Made by a program: the position numbers and the translations under genes
Assembly (NCBI GenBank): GCA_907165065.1
Contig: OU015528.1
Location: 40,043,515 to 40,107,514, forward strand
Source: Caprimulgus europaeus
Taxonomy: Eukaryota > Chordata > Aves > Caprimulgiformes > Caprimulgidae
Direction of reading: 5' to 3'
Length of the DNA: 64,000 nt
The notes under the pieces: generated by a model
Seen by the model: the letters and a program-made list of their open reading frames with translations, nothing else
The model's database searches: none
What the model was told of the DNA's origin: nothing
Shown here: positions 1-12,142 of the stretch, piece after piece
Numbering within the stretch: position 1 is the stretch's first letter
Layout of the letters: every line of letters begins with the position of its first letter

Positions 1-3000
1 TTCATCATATATCCTGCTGTATATCTATTTAGAATGATCAGTGTATTATCTATTTAGAATGATCAGACAAAACCAGGTATTCAATTACAAGCAACTAATT
101 GCATTACAACTTTTATTTATTTATTTTTATATATTTTTATTAATAGAACTCTAAAAGGAGCTGTAAGTATTTGCATGGATGCTTGGTTCCAGGTCTCCTA
201 AGACTGGATCAGACCTGTGTTATTGCAGAATTAAACAAAGCAAATCTACATCTGTAAAAATGGCTTCTCAGATTAGTTGAAAATGAATTTGCTTACTTTA
301 AACCCAATTCACAAAACTAATTAAAAAGAAAACAAAAGCAAAAACAAAACAACCTGCAAACAGATTTATGTCTTTTCAGATACAGGACAATGTTTCTGTT
401 TCCTTGTCATTACAGTGTCAGAGAAGACACTTGAATCTTCATTTCTATACAGTAGCACTAGATTAAAAAGCCAGCATTTAGTTATTCTAGAGTTTACTCA
501 ATAAAGGGTTGGAAAATATTGGCTTGCTTTTATGTGAAACACAAATAAAAAAGCTGAAATATATGTGATAAATATAATATGAAAATACTAATCTCAAAAT
601 TATCAATCTCAAAAAGATTTCCTCCTAAGATGTATTCCAGTCTTAGATAGCTTTGAAATTTGTTGAATAAGCTGGAGCTACTCAGAGGAGTATTTTTTAG
701 AAATGACCTCATCAAAACTGAGTTTTTTAGTTAACATCAGCTTTCCTCTGCTGATAAATACATTGAACATTTTACCTCATACACAATAATTAAGATAATT
801 AGTGTCATGTTTATGATCTGATAGATCATAGGTAACACAAGAAGCTAGTATGAATAATAAAAGGGCAAACATTAGTAATGTAATTATGGCATTCATTATC
901 TATATCAGCACGCCATGGACTGAAAATTTCAAAAGCCACCTCACTGACAGATTTGCCACAACCTATCTTTTTTCTTTTGCCAACCTGATGGATGGAAGTG
1001 GGTAGCTATGGGGTTTAGTTATTTCAGAGAGAACAGGGAAGCAGATTTAAAAAAAAAGACTTCAGCTTTGAGACAGATAATGTCAGAACACCTCAGTTTT
1101 AACACTATTTCACCAGTGGAAAATTTATATCCCTGAGTTAGAACAGTGCTGTTGAGAGTACAAAGTTCCTTATAATTATCACAAATAATTGTTTCCTTAG
1201 AAGTGGATTCACTATTTCCAAACACATATATCAGTGCACCTCCACTTCTATTCCATCCAAAAGAAAATAGCTGCCAGTCAGAACAAAGTATAAACTGGAG
1301 ACTCTGTCATGGCATATCTCAGTAGGCAAGTGATTTTTTTTATTTATTTTTTTTAAATTGAATACCTTTAGATACAAATGTACAACACACCTATGGCTGT
1401 AGAAAATACAATTTTGCTAATCAAACACTCAAGGTAAAAATTCTGTCTCTGTGTAGGACTACTGCAGAGGATAATGTCTTTAATAGTACTTTATATTATT
1501 GTTTTCAACTATAAAATATAAGACCTTTTAGATTGGACCATTATTTCAATTTTACTAGTTAAACTAAAGCACAGGCAAGGAAGTGGAAGAGATGGAAGAT
1601 TGTCATGGATTAAATGAGTCTTCACTAGCAGAATCCTTTCCATTCACAAGTATGCTTACTGTACGGACCTGCTTATAGCATCAAGTCAAAAAAGTGTGAT
1701 AGTTCCACAAAGCAAAGAGAATACGAGGAATAAAAGAAAGCAAATTCAAAAGACCAAGTATGAAAACTGCAACTCGCTTTGGTGTGAGAAAGTAAATAGC
1801 AAATGTTGAACTTTTCCAGAAGATATTTTTTTAAAGTAATTTCTAGTTTAATTTCATTTTTTCCTGAAAAAAAAAAAAAAAAATTGGAGAAAACAAAATG
1901 GAAAAAGTGTGCATAGTTTTACAGGGTTGCAGTTCTGCAAATATGATTAAAAAACCCCATATATTTTTATAAGTATAATTACGAAAAGAGAGCCATAAGT
2001 GGGAAAGTAAAAAGAATCTTAGAACAAGAATCCAGAATATGTAACCTTCATTAGAAGTTTCAATTACAAAAGCAGGCCTATTAAAATAACCTATGAAGTT
2101 TCTCAGGGTTTCAGCAACAAAAGTAATTTAATCAGTTCTACCGAGAAAAATAAGTCAAGCTTATTCAATAGGTGCTGTCCATGCAATTAGAAAAGGTTAA
2201 TCAATTTTACTACATCATAAGACACATGAAACAAGATATTTGCAGGAAAGCAGATCTTTACAACTTAAAAAAATAGACTACCTATTAGAGAAACATAAAT
2301 ATTTCAACTTTATAAAAATAACCTTTCATTAAAAGTACTATGTCTTAATTACAAGTAAAAGCAATGTTTTCCAAAGTTATACATATAGTATGTATACTTT
2401 TTTGTTTCCATTTTTGTTCTGTTAATGAGTTGTTGTAATTTCCTTGATGAATCATTTTTTAGCATTTTTGTTTTCATTGACTACTCAATTTTAGAAAATC
2501 ATACTTAAAATAAAGAAATAAATAATTCTCTTTATACTATGCATAACTAAAAAGATAGGGTCAGCTTTAGCGGTGTGGGCCCTGTGTGACTTCATTCGAC
2601 AGATGAGAAAATGTACAGAAGGAAAATTATTAAAGTCATTGAGAACTATTATAAGAAATTAGAAAGTATGTTAACAATATTTTAGAACTTCATAAACAAA
2701 ATAAATATATACTGTAGTGTGCAAAGTGTTCCCTAAATCATAACACATGTATGAAGCATATAAAGCACAGAAAACATGTTATTCTTCAGTTTACTTAAAA
2801 GCTTTTCCAATTATGCTTGTTTCAAAAGAGACTTTTTTTTAATAAACTGTCAACAGAATACAGGATAGTAAAAGTGCTTTATTGGTAAAATCCCCAGTTA
2901 ATTGTTACGCTTTCTCATTTATGCATCACAAATTTTAATGTGGGTTGCAGAGCATTTTTTTTTTTTTTAAATGATCGTTGTGTGCTTGGATTAGCATGGA

Positions 3001-3539
3001 CTGGATCCTGGGCCTCAATAAACTTTATTGAAAAGAACAATAGTTTATTTCTAGAAGATGACTTTTGTCTTTGTAAATAGTTTATTATACACAGTATTGC
3101 ACTTTTGGTCAGATTAGTCCATAAGTATAATGAACAAGTTACTTTAACTTCCATAATTCCTAAACAATAGATTTAACTAAAAATTATATGATCCCTCGTT
3201 TTGGAGGAGGACAAAGTATACATGCTAGCATCTAAATATTTAAGCATTAAGGAAAGGTTTTACTGTCTAAGGTTATAGAACTTCATTCTGAGCAGGGCTT
3301 GGTATAGTGTTCTGAGCTAGACCAAGTGAAAGATGCAGACATCTAAGGAAGATCTTAGGCAAACATAAAAATTTTGAGTTTTTCCTGTCTATATTTAGTT
3401 TTACATAAATACAAACTTATAATACTTCTCATTCATTACTTTGTTTCATTCTAAGTTTAAGGTATGTTGGGTTCTTTATGTAGAGAGACATTCCTCATTC
3501 TAAAAACTTTGCTTCTCTCTTCTTCTAAAGGATATCTTC
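1..3539. other. Unique AT-rich non-coding stretch
   Basis: I recognise no gene, RNA gene or transposon here. Open frames on either strand are short (under about 80 codons), low-complexity and without a recognisable domain. Minor structures are a 20-bp direct repeat near the left edge, listed separately, and a run of 17 A at 1867-1883. The sequence fits intron or intergenic DNA. Confidence 0.6.
22..66. repeat. 20-bp direct repeat, period 25
   Basis: TATCTATTTAGAATGATCAG occurs at 22-41 and again, without mismatch, at 47-66, separated by 5 bp. It is a two-copy short duplication with no sign of further units inside the window. The left edge of the window cuts off the context, so more units could lie upstream. 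Confidence 0.8.
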
Positions 3540-3801
3540 ATATCCTGCTGGCCATAAGTGTGGCCAGCAGGTTGAGGGGGGTGATTCTCCCCCTATACTC
3601 CGCTCTCATAGGCCCCCAGTTAGACTACTGTGTCCGGTTGTGGAGCCCCCAACACAAGAAAGACATGGATCAGTATGAATGAGTCTAGAAGAAGGCCACG
3701 AGGATGATCCAAGGGCTGGAGCACCTCTCCTATGGGGACAGGCTGAGAGAGTTCAGGCTGTTCAGCCTGGAAAAGAGATGGCTTAGGTGAGATCTTATAG
3801 C
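3540..3801 (+). mobile_element. CR1 LINE fragment (end of ORF2 RT region, tail missing)
   Basis: The sequence matches the CR1 stretch following the reverse transcriptase catalytic core. It contains the GTGTGGCCAGCAGGTTGAGG block, then the segment encoding a degraded L-Y-S-A-L-x-x-P-x-L-D-Y-C-V motif (about 3587-3640), then ATGATCCAAGGGCTGGAGCA and the G-L-F-S-L-E-K-R-like block (about 3755-3785). The element stops abruptly near 3801, before the 3' UTR and the 8-bp terminal repeats that CR1 insertions normally keep. The missing tail means a later deletion or rearrangement removed it. It is directly followed by LTR sequence. The reading frame is broken, so this is a dead fragment. Confidence 0.85.
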
Positions 3802-4081
3802 AAAGTGATTTGAGCAGGGGAAGAAGGGAAAGGTGTGGGAAGGTGTTGCAAGATGTGGCTGTTATTGTCTCACTGTGCTGCTCAGATGAATGGCAATGAA
3901 TTAAATTGATTTTTCTTCCCCAAGTTGAGTATTTTTTGCCCATGAACATAACTGGTGAGTGATCCTTCCCTGCCCTTCATCCTAATCCGTGCCCCCTTTA
4001 TTGTGATTCCCTTCCCATCTCACCAGATGAGGGGAGCGAGTACAGGATCACATGACCTACCTGTGGTTAAACCAGCACGCA
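3802..4081 (+). mobile_element. Avian endogenous retrovirus LTR, 3' part
   Basis: This is the R/U5-side part of an avian LTR: a polyadenylation-signal-like region near 3893-3905 (GGCAATGAATTAAATTG), a T-rich block with CCCCAAGTTGAGT, the GGTGAGTGATC stretch near 3953, and a terminus ending in ..CCAGCACGCA at 4081. The family differs from the other four LTRs in the window. The upstream half is absent and the element abuts a CR1 fragment at about 3801. It is a fossil with no internal retroviral genes next to it. Identification rests on my recall of bird LTR consensus, so the subfamily is not named. Confidence 0.65.
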
Positions 4082-5938
4082 ATCATTTTGAGGAAAATTT
4101 GAGTATATCTATTTGCTCACATGAAGGTTGGACTACTTCCTAGAATTGTACTGGAAAACTGGAAAAAAAAAAAACCAACCCTACAGGACTGAGTTCAAAA
4201 ATGTTCTGGGCCAAATCTTGATCTTACAAAATGCTGAGCATACTGTCACTGATCCAAAAAAATAATTAGGCCCAGCAATTACAACTGTTTAGCCTCAAGG
4301 ATGAGGTGGATCTCATTGGATTCAGCTGGACAGTTCCAATGTTTAGCTCTGAGTTCAAAAGTAGTTGTTCTGCTGGAATGAGTCCAGAACATTTAGAGTA
4401 TTGTTAGATAGACACTGAAACGAGCCACAGAATGATCTTGTCCTTGTGTTTAGGGCTGTGCAACTTGTTCTTTTTCAGCACAGGCTGAAGTGATGACAGA
4501 CAATTAAAAAGAGGTAATTGCAACGAACTCTGCATATTTCATATGTGATGGGACATAAGGAGGAGTGGGGTTCCCAAAGTCTGTTGCCAGAGCCCTGGCA
4601 TAGAGATAGTTAAGACAGAAAATGTCAGACCACACCCTTCTGAGTGAGAACAGCACATCCATACAAAATTATTTTGGCTGTGCTGAAAGAGGAATTAAGC
4701 ACAATCTTTTGCCTACATAGCAAAGGAAGTAAAGATTAAACAATTTATTATTTTATGTGTATGTTTTATTCAGTTACTTATTCTATCCAAGAAATGTACA
4801 GCATGTGCATCCTCAACTGCTAATCATATTCTATCTATCTGGTCAGGGAATAGAATAAGAATGACAGTAAATAATTAAAATACCTCAGATTTTAAATGTT
4901 TAACAGTCATACCTGATGAAATTTACCTGATTCATATTGTTTGCAAAGAAATATATTTGCAGTACTAAAATAATAGAAGTATTTGATTACTTAATCCTTG
5001 TATGGAAAATATATAAATTAACGCCCCAACTTTTCCTCAAGCTATTTTTTTTTCTACTACTTTTATGTATATCCTCAATTATTCAATGCATTGTAGTGTA
5101 TACATCTAATTTGTATCCCTGTGACCTATGTATTGCATCTTGATATTTTTAATTTTATGTTATCTCCCAGAGGTGACTGCTTATGAGTTGTACCTTGTGC
5201 TGTCTTTGTAGCTTGGATGAATGATATGTCTTATAATTTTAGTCAGCTATTTCTATGGTCCTTGCAATCTCAGAAACAATGTTGTTAAAGTATATCCTAT
5301 GTCCATCTAGTAATATACCTGTTGCTGACTGTGGACAGTACCAGACAGAATACAGAAAGTAAGTTACTAGAAGTAGTTATGGAAAAAAATCTGGCTACCC
5401 TCATGACAGGTTAATGCTGGCCTTTAAAAATTAGAAATTCATTGAAATTCTGAAATCCCGCAATTTACAATTTTCCAAAAGATACTTTCTGCTTCCAATT
5501 CTCTTGCTTCTTTGTATTGCTCTAACTTACACTTACAGTTCTTGTTACATATCAAAATACTCCTTCTTTAAAAAACTTTTGATCTCAAAGCATATCCACG
5601 TATTAAGTATGTGCTGAGTAAAAAATGATTTTTGATCTTTGACTATCTCTCAGTGACATTTGTCAAGAGCATTGACATGCACAATAAAGTCTGCTGAATA
5701 ACCTTCTATATCATTATATACTGTAGTTCTTGTGACACCTCTGGATATGTCCTAGGAATTGTATTTTTTTCACACCTCTCTACATCAATGCATTTTCTTC
5801 TTTCATAATTATTCTCATGATCATTCCTTGAGTTTCCTCTAGTGTTCTAAAATAACCTTGTCTTGAGGTGGTATGAGCACTTCTTCATATAGTCCTCCAG
5901 ATAATGTCACATCATAGATAATCCTTTGTAAAAACTTG
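4082..5938. other. Unique non-coding stretch
   Basis: I see no gene, RNA gene or recognisable repeat. The only open frame above 60 codons (4937-5143, plus) is a hydrophobic, T-rich translation typical of random AT-rich DNA. Confidence 0.55.
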
Positions 5939-6358
5939 TGACATGGTTTAAGCTGTCCATCAGCTAAACACCACACAGCTGCTTGCCCACACTTCCCCAC
6001 CCTTAGGAATAGGGGAGAAAATTGGAGGGGTAAATATAAAGCGACTCATAGGTTGAGATAAAAACAATTTAATAAGTGAAATAAAAGAAAATTAAAATTA
6101 AAATTATAAAAATAATGATATTAATAGTAATAATATAATATACAAATAAGTGATGCACAGTGCAATTGCTCACCACCCACTAACCAATGCCCAGCCCATT
6201 CCTGGCTAGCAACCCCAGAGGAGAGAAAATCCTGCAACCACAATTCCAGAAAAGAGAGTTTTCTGTCTAACCCTCATTTATATACTGAACATTATGTTAT
6301 ATGATATGGAATATCTCATTGGCATATCCAAATGTCAGAAAATAACGGAATGATGAGA
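5939..6358 (-). mobile_element. Partial solo LTR, avian ERV
   Basis: Read on the minus strand this is the promoter-to-end half of the LTR family also present at 48592-49731, and related to 26800-27364 and 61274-61861. A TATATAAA-type TATA box lies at about 6278-6285 on the minus strand. The LTR terminus, near 5939, carries the block whose plus-strand form is CACCACACAGCTGCTTGCC. A 19-bp block at about 6161-6179 (CAATTGCTCACCACCCACT) is shared without change with the 48.6-kb copy. The upstream half of the LTR is missing, no second LTR or internal region is present, and it is clearly old. Strand is inferred from the TATA box and terminus. Confidence 0.75.
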
Positions 6359-9300
6359 TATCCATGTTACGTGAAACAAAATATCAATACCAAGTTTAAG
6401 TACATTTATGGTTTTTTTTTAAAAGATGCTTTTTTATTTGTTTGTATTTATTGCATTTTTATATTACATATATTTATTATGGGGTTATGTATCTAAGAGC
6501 AGACATATAGAGAAAACATTATTTAAACAAAATGCAGCTTTGATGGAAACACAGAACTAAAAAATATTTCAGAGACCCACCATACAATTTTAAGAAACTG
6601 AAGTTTAATTCTGGAAGCATTAGCTAAGACAAACTCTTTTTTCTTATCTGGCTAAGAACAGTATTTCATACTGAAAGACTGGAAATTCTAGAAACTGTGA
6701 ACATGGTCAGATACAGCCATTCAAAGGAAGTAAAACCACAGTTTAATAGCACTTACTGCAGTTCTAACATGATTTTCTAAAAATAACAAGGAAAACTTAT
6801 GATGTAAATTGACTGTGCTTTTACACTTTGGTCTTTTTGTAAACAGAATCAGCACCAGAAAATGGATAAATTTGTCTATTTAATGAAGAAATGGGAAAGA
6901 TTTAAGAAGTGCTAAAGGAGTTATAGACATGTCATTAACTTCACTGAGCATTATTTCAATGGTATAAATCAGGTGATGCTACTATGAATATCTAAATCCT
7001 TCCACCATTCAGGTTTTTCTTTTCACTTTCCATGGAATAGGTAAAGAACATACTTCCTTCCCTGTTTTTTTTTCTTCCTTTCTTTTTTAGTATGTTAATG
7101 GAATATAATCTGTTAGACAAGAATGCCTAAATACATTTTGACTTAAGATATCTCATTTTCTATGTATTTAACTTGTAATATCCAACTGTACGTCCTTACA
7201 GCACACATTGTAGAATTTTACTAGCACTAAAGGCCATTGAATCACTAGGTCAGTGTTCCAATGTTCCAACCACAGATGCAGAACATAAGGTTTCTATTTC
7301 AAAAAGCATTACCTACCATTTTGTATGCCCAGACAACTGTGTGTACATAAATCAGTAACTAGTGTTTGACTCAGTTTACAAAAGTAATAAAAACTTGCTC
7401 ATTCAATCCATTTCCTAGCAACTACAATGATTCACTAGTAACTTGTGTACCTATGAGTGATCTGCAAGCATGGCTTCTTCCCAAAATTGTTTGCATTATC
7501 TGGATTACCTCTAAAAGTTAATAGGGATTTCATGAGATACCAAGAAATGGAGTCAGAATTATTAGGTTAATCATATGATAACATTATTTTATGGCTGCAT
7601 ATTCCAGGAGATCAAATAGATAACCCATTTTATGCAATTCCAGTGAAAAAGAAGGTTCATATAGTGTTCTCGCATGTATCTAAAAATCTCTTTCTACAGG
7701 TAGAAGATACAGCTAATAAAATGTTCTCCAGTGACACTTCCAGGTAAAGTGGACAGGCTTGTGAATTCATAGACATTCATCAGGACTCTGGTCTCCTGTA
7801 GGCTGAAAACTCCATAAGTCTTCATGGTCTTAGGAAACATTGCCTCTAACTACTGTGCTAACAAGTATTTCAGAGTGCTCTTTGTTCAGAATATCTCTTC
7901 ACAGGTCCTCACAGATGATAAACTTTCAACAGATCACAAATAGATATGCTTATGAACCATTCTGCTGAAATCTACTTTCCTTTCAAATACAACCTCAATG
8001 CAAATGTTTTCATGAAGATATGTATAATACGAGTCTAATGAGATTATAGCATAAGGACAGTTATTTGATAAATACACCCCAAGTGTTGCCAATTTACGTA
8101 AAATGATCAAAAGAATGAGATTCTTCTTTCTAGTACTGTGCTCCATATTAAGTAGGGAAGTTTACTGAGAACACTAACCCCGAAAAAAAACCCAAAACAA
8201 ACCAAAAAAAATTACTCCTTTATTGATTTCAAGAGCACACTTTCAAGGTGATTCTTATAAGGCTCCATAAAACATACCCACTCATTCTCTGAATCTTCAT
8301 CCTTCTCCAAATCACGCTCATACACTGAAAGCAGAAATTATTTGCTCTATAGACTGTAGATTCTATTAAAATAATGTTCAAAATACACTTCTGTGGTATA
8401 CAGTTACTGTGGAAAATTGGGCCACTGAAAAGAATTTAAAGAAAGAGCAAACCAACAACTGCATAAAATCTGTGCATGACATCCTTTCCAAACACCCTGA
8501 ATTTTTCCCCAAACAGAATATAAAATATATATAAATATAAAATCTAGATTTTCTTTTCTACCTGTGACTTTTACCAGTCCTAATGCAGCACATGAAATTT
8601 ACTGTTATCAGAGCTTCTTCCTTCCTTCGCTCTTTTCCTCCTTTTTCTTCATAGTAAATCCAAATGACCATTAATGGTCCAGTGTTCATTTCAGTTTTAC
8701 ATGGACTTTACCAGACTTGGTTGTTCCTTTTGAACCAGGGCTGAAATTATTTGATGAGCATTACATTTAGAAAACCATGAAAGTTAAATGAAAAACCTAA
8801 ATCACTGCCTTTTCTCCATTCCTTGCCCTCTTATCCCCAAATGGCCTACTTGTTCCATGAAAATATAGTCTTAAAATACGAATAGATCTAATACTCTTCA
8901 ACCAGAAGATCAGGGTAAGAAAGTGAATGAAAAACTACTCTTTTGCTCTAGGTTCTAATAAGACATATGAATATACATAGTTCTTCATAGAATATGTTCT
9001 TCTGCTTGTTGTCTCTGGTCTCACAGCTTTGTTTCAAAAGAGAAAATGGCTTAAGCCACACACTCTCATGTTATTATAAATTTGTTTGTGACTTGGCCAG
9101 ACCATTAATGTAATGAAAAATGAAAAAATAGAATCTCTTCACTAATTCATCCAGCTTCTGGTATGTATGCGACCATGCTGATCAAGAATCACTTGCATAG
9201 AAGACAACAACAAAATATGGTTCTGCAGGCCTTATCAAATGCCAGTGCTGGAATGCAGCCAGCTGGTGTGGGAAGTGGACCTCCCTCCCTGCATCCCCTT

Positions 9301-12000
9301 TCTCTTTGGGAGGAGCACCAACACATCACATTGCTCCTTCTAGCAATGTAATAGGAGGAGGTTGTTGAGTTGGATGCTCTCAGAGAGTGTCAGGCAACTG
9401 ACAAAGTCTGACACATTATTCTTACCTAGGCCTAGAAAAAGGCTCTGCCACTGCAAGCAACCTGTAGTCCTAAATCACTGTACTGACACTACAAGTCAAC
9501 TTTTTTCTTTCCTGAACTCCACATCAGGCAGACAAGTATTACCTTTCTCTTGCCTTTAATAAGATCAGCTAAAAGAAAGTAATCTTAAGAGTCAGAGGCA
9601 TTTATTATAATGACAAATTCATATTATAAACAAGTTCTGAACTTTAAACATTTCTGTTCTTATAAGTTAGAAAGAATAGCAAAATTTTATACACTGAAGA
9701 GCAGAGTAAATATCTCAGAGTTCTCTTTTCAGTATCAAAAAAATCTTCAAGGACACAGTCTGAGTAAGAAAGAGTTTAGAAGAGGTCTGTTTACATATGA
9801 ATAACACGCACATCATACTGGTGAGAAATAGTGCTATTGGAGTTATTAGGGTTTAGAGTCTTTTTAAGTTCTTATTTTTATTTTGCAATAGTAGAAGAGG
9901 GAAATAAAAAGCATAACAATGTTTGATTTTTGGGTCTTATTTCCAAGTTTTAATGATCTTGTTGATAGACAATACTGGTAGGACTACAAAGTCAGAGCTA
10001 GCACTTTGAGAGATTTTGTGAAATCCACTACCTAATCAGTTCTAAGAACATTCCAATAGAATAAAATGACATATCACTACAAAATCTGGCTCTGATTGGA
10101 AATCTGTAAAGAGTACCTAGTAGCCTTTTATTATTTTATCTGTATTTTTGTTAGAAGTTTTTTATTGAGAAACACAAACCCAGTGATCCAAAGATGAAAA
10201 TTTTTCTAAGAATCTCAGGAACAGGAATTGTAAGACCTGTTTTGATATACTGTTTTGAAATTGTTGCGATTGTTCTATATTCTGTTTTAACCATCATAAC
10301 TGAACAGTATGACATATAGTCAGACAGTTCTACACTTTAATCAATATCCTTGTCAGGAAGTTTTCTTTTGAATATATCCAGATCTCTTTTCCCTTTCTCA
10401 AGTTATAGCTCAATTTCACACACAGTTCCAGGACACTCTCTGTCTTAGAACTTTGTCGTGGAACTACTCTAAATGATCCCTGTGTCTACAAGATACCTGA
10501 AATCTTCAAATGTTCAGGGATTAATTGTATATACTGTTTTATTACTATGTTAATGAGTTTGAGTGGGTGTGGGTACTTTGGGCTTGGGTTGGGAATTCAC
10601 ATAATTAAATTATATATTTATGAAGTTCATGCCAAAAAAGAGGCCAAACACCCTCATGAGACTTTATTTAAGGTATTTTCTCCTTTCAGTGTGGTTGATT
10701 TTTTAAATGTAATATTATCTAAACCTGTTTCTGTATACAGTTTCCTCTTGTACACAATGATAAACATATAAGAAAAAAGAGAAAGAAAAATGAACTAAGC
10801 TGATGACAAATGAAAACAATTTTCCTTGCACACTGTTTTATATTGCAGTCAAAATCTCTAAAGCTTTGCATGTCCAAATTTAGTAGCATATTAGAAGGAT
10901 CTGATTTTTGATAGGTCTTTTCTGAACATCATGCAAGTAGAAGGATTCTTTAAAAGCCTTTTCTTTAAGGCCTCTGAACCAAAGGTGCCCAACATAACTA
11001 TTTAAAATCTGAACAGAGCACAAACACTGGTGCTCTCACTTATTCAGAAGGATTAGTCCAAAGACCTGTATTGGGACACAGGGAGTGACTTGACTGGGAG
11101 AAGGACAGGTTTTCCATGCAACATTCTCCTTATTTCCTTTCCCAGCAAAAACCTTCTTAGCAACAGGGTCTTTTTTTCAATTAAATCAGAGACTTCTTAG
11201 AACTTCCTTAATTCCTCTGGTGATGTACACATCTTTATGTAGATATAGAAAATATACTTTGGTTCCTGAATAGAAAAGTCCTTTGAAATTTAGAATTCCT
11301 CATCCAAATGTCTATGTTTACTTTAATGAATAAAACAGTCCAGGGTCTGTCCTGTGGTCCTGAGACCAAATGCAACTGCTGACATTGTATTCAAATGGCA
11401 AAACTCTCCAAAACAGGGTGGACTCTTTTGTGTTGCCTTCTGGGAAGAACTGTGCTTGCTGCTCCTTGACAGGCTCCATACCATGCTCAGGCATTGCCTA
11501 GGAGAGCATATGTGTCCCTGTGCCAAAAAATGCCAGGAGCTGTAGAAACAAAAGTAGGTTGTTTACACTATGTTAACAGTTAGTTGTAAGTCAGTGCTGC
11601 TAACACATACAGATACTTGTATGCAAGTGTTCAAGCCTGATCCCTGGCCATGATTAGTTTACTAGAGCACCTATAACCAATGCAGTGAAGTCTTGGGGTT
11701 TGTTTTATTGCCTGCTTGTTTCATATGTTTTGCTTTTAGACACCAGCAGAGCAACAAATCCTAAAATATTTCAACCTGTCCTTAAATTGAAAATGGTGGA
11801 TTTACATACACAAACTTTAAATGAAAAGATAATGCAATGCATTGGATGCTTCTGTTTGGGCTTAGAAGGCTTGTAATATTTCCCCAGTCCATCAAACTTT
11901 CTGTGAAACCATGGAATCACTTAGGCTCTCTGTGTTTCAGTCTCACACCTGGAAAGTTGTACTTTCTATTCTTCCCAGGAGTCCTGTTAAAAATCATAAG
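6359..12000. other. Long unique non-coding stretch
   Basis: I see no gene or recognisable transposon in these 5.6 kb. A somewhat GC-richer patch at about 9240-9560 has adjacent short open frames of 62 and 65 codons in the plus direction, but neither resembles a known domain. There are no CR1 tails or LTR termini. Confidence 0.55.
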
Positions 12001-12052
12001 GCTGGCTGACTTTCTGGCAATAGCAATTCAGTCACAGTGTACAAATAAATGG

Positions 12053-12066
12053 GGAACAATTGTTCC
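12053..12066. promoter_or_regulatory. Candidate SOX-type palindromic site
   Basis: GGAACAATTGTTCC is a perfect 14-bp palindrome holding two overlapping, oppositely oriented AACAAT cores, the core recognised by SOX HMG-box factors. It lies 62 bp upstream of an exact RFX X-box. A palindrome this long is unlikely at one chosen spot, but some will occur by chance in 64 kb. Binding is inferred from motif only. Confidence 0.3.
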
Positions 12067-12128
12067 TAGCTCTGATTGTTAGAACAAATTTAGTCTATAA
12101 CTGCCTATTATTCTGGAGTGCAATAGCT

Positions 12129-12142
12129 GTTACCATAGCAAC
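12129..12142. promoter_or_regulatory. Candidate RFX X-box
   Basis: GTTACCATAGCAAC fits the RFX X-box rule GTNRCC, spacer of 0-3, RGYAAC at every position with a 2-bp spacer. RFX factors drive ciliary and neuronal genes through such sites. With the SOX-type palindrome at 12053 this could be an enhancer core. No promoter or gene start is recognisable nearby, so a distal role is more plausible than a proximal one. Confidence 0.35.

Noticed and set aside
3620-3949. 109-codon minus-strand open frame
   Set aside because: It spans the junction of a CR1 fragment and an LTR piece on the other strand, so it is an artefact of repeat sequence.
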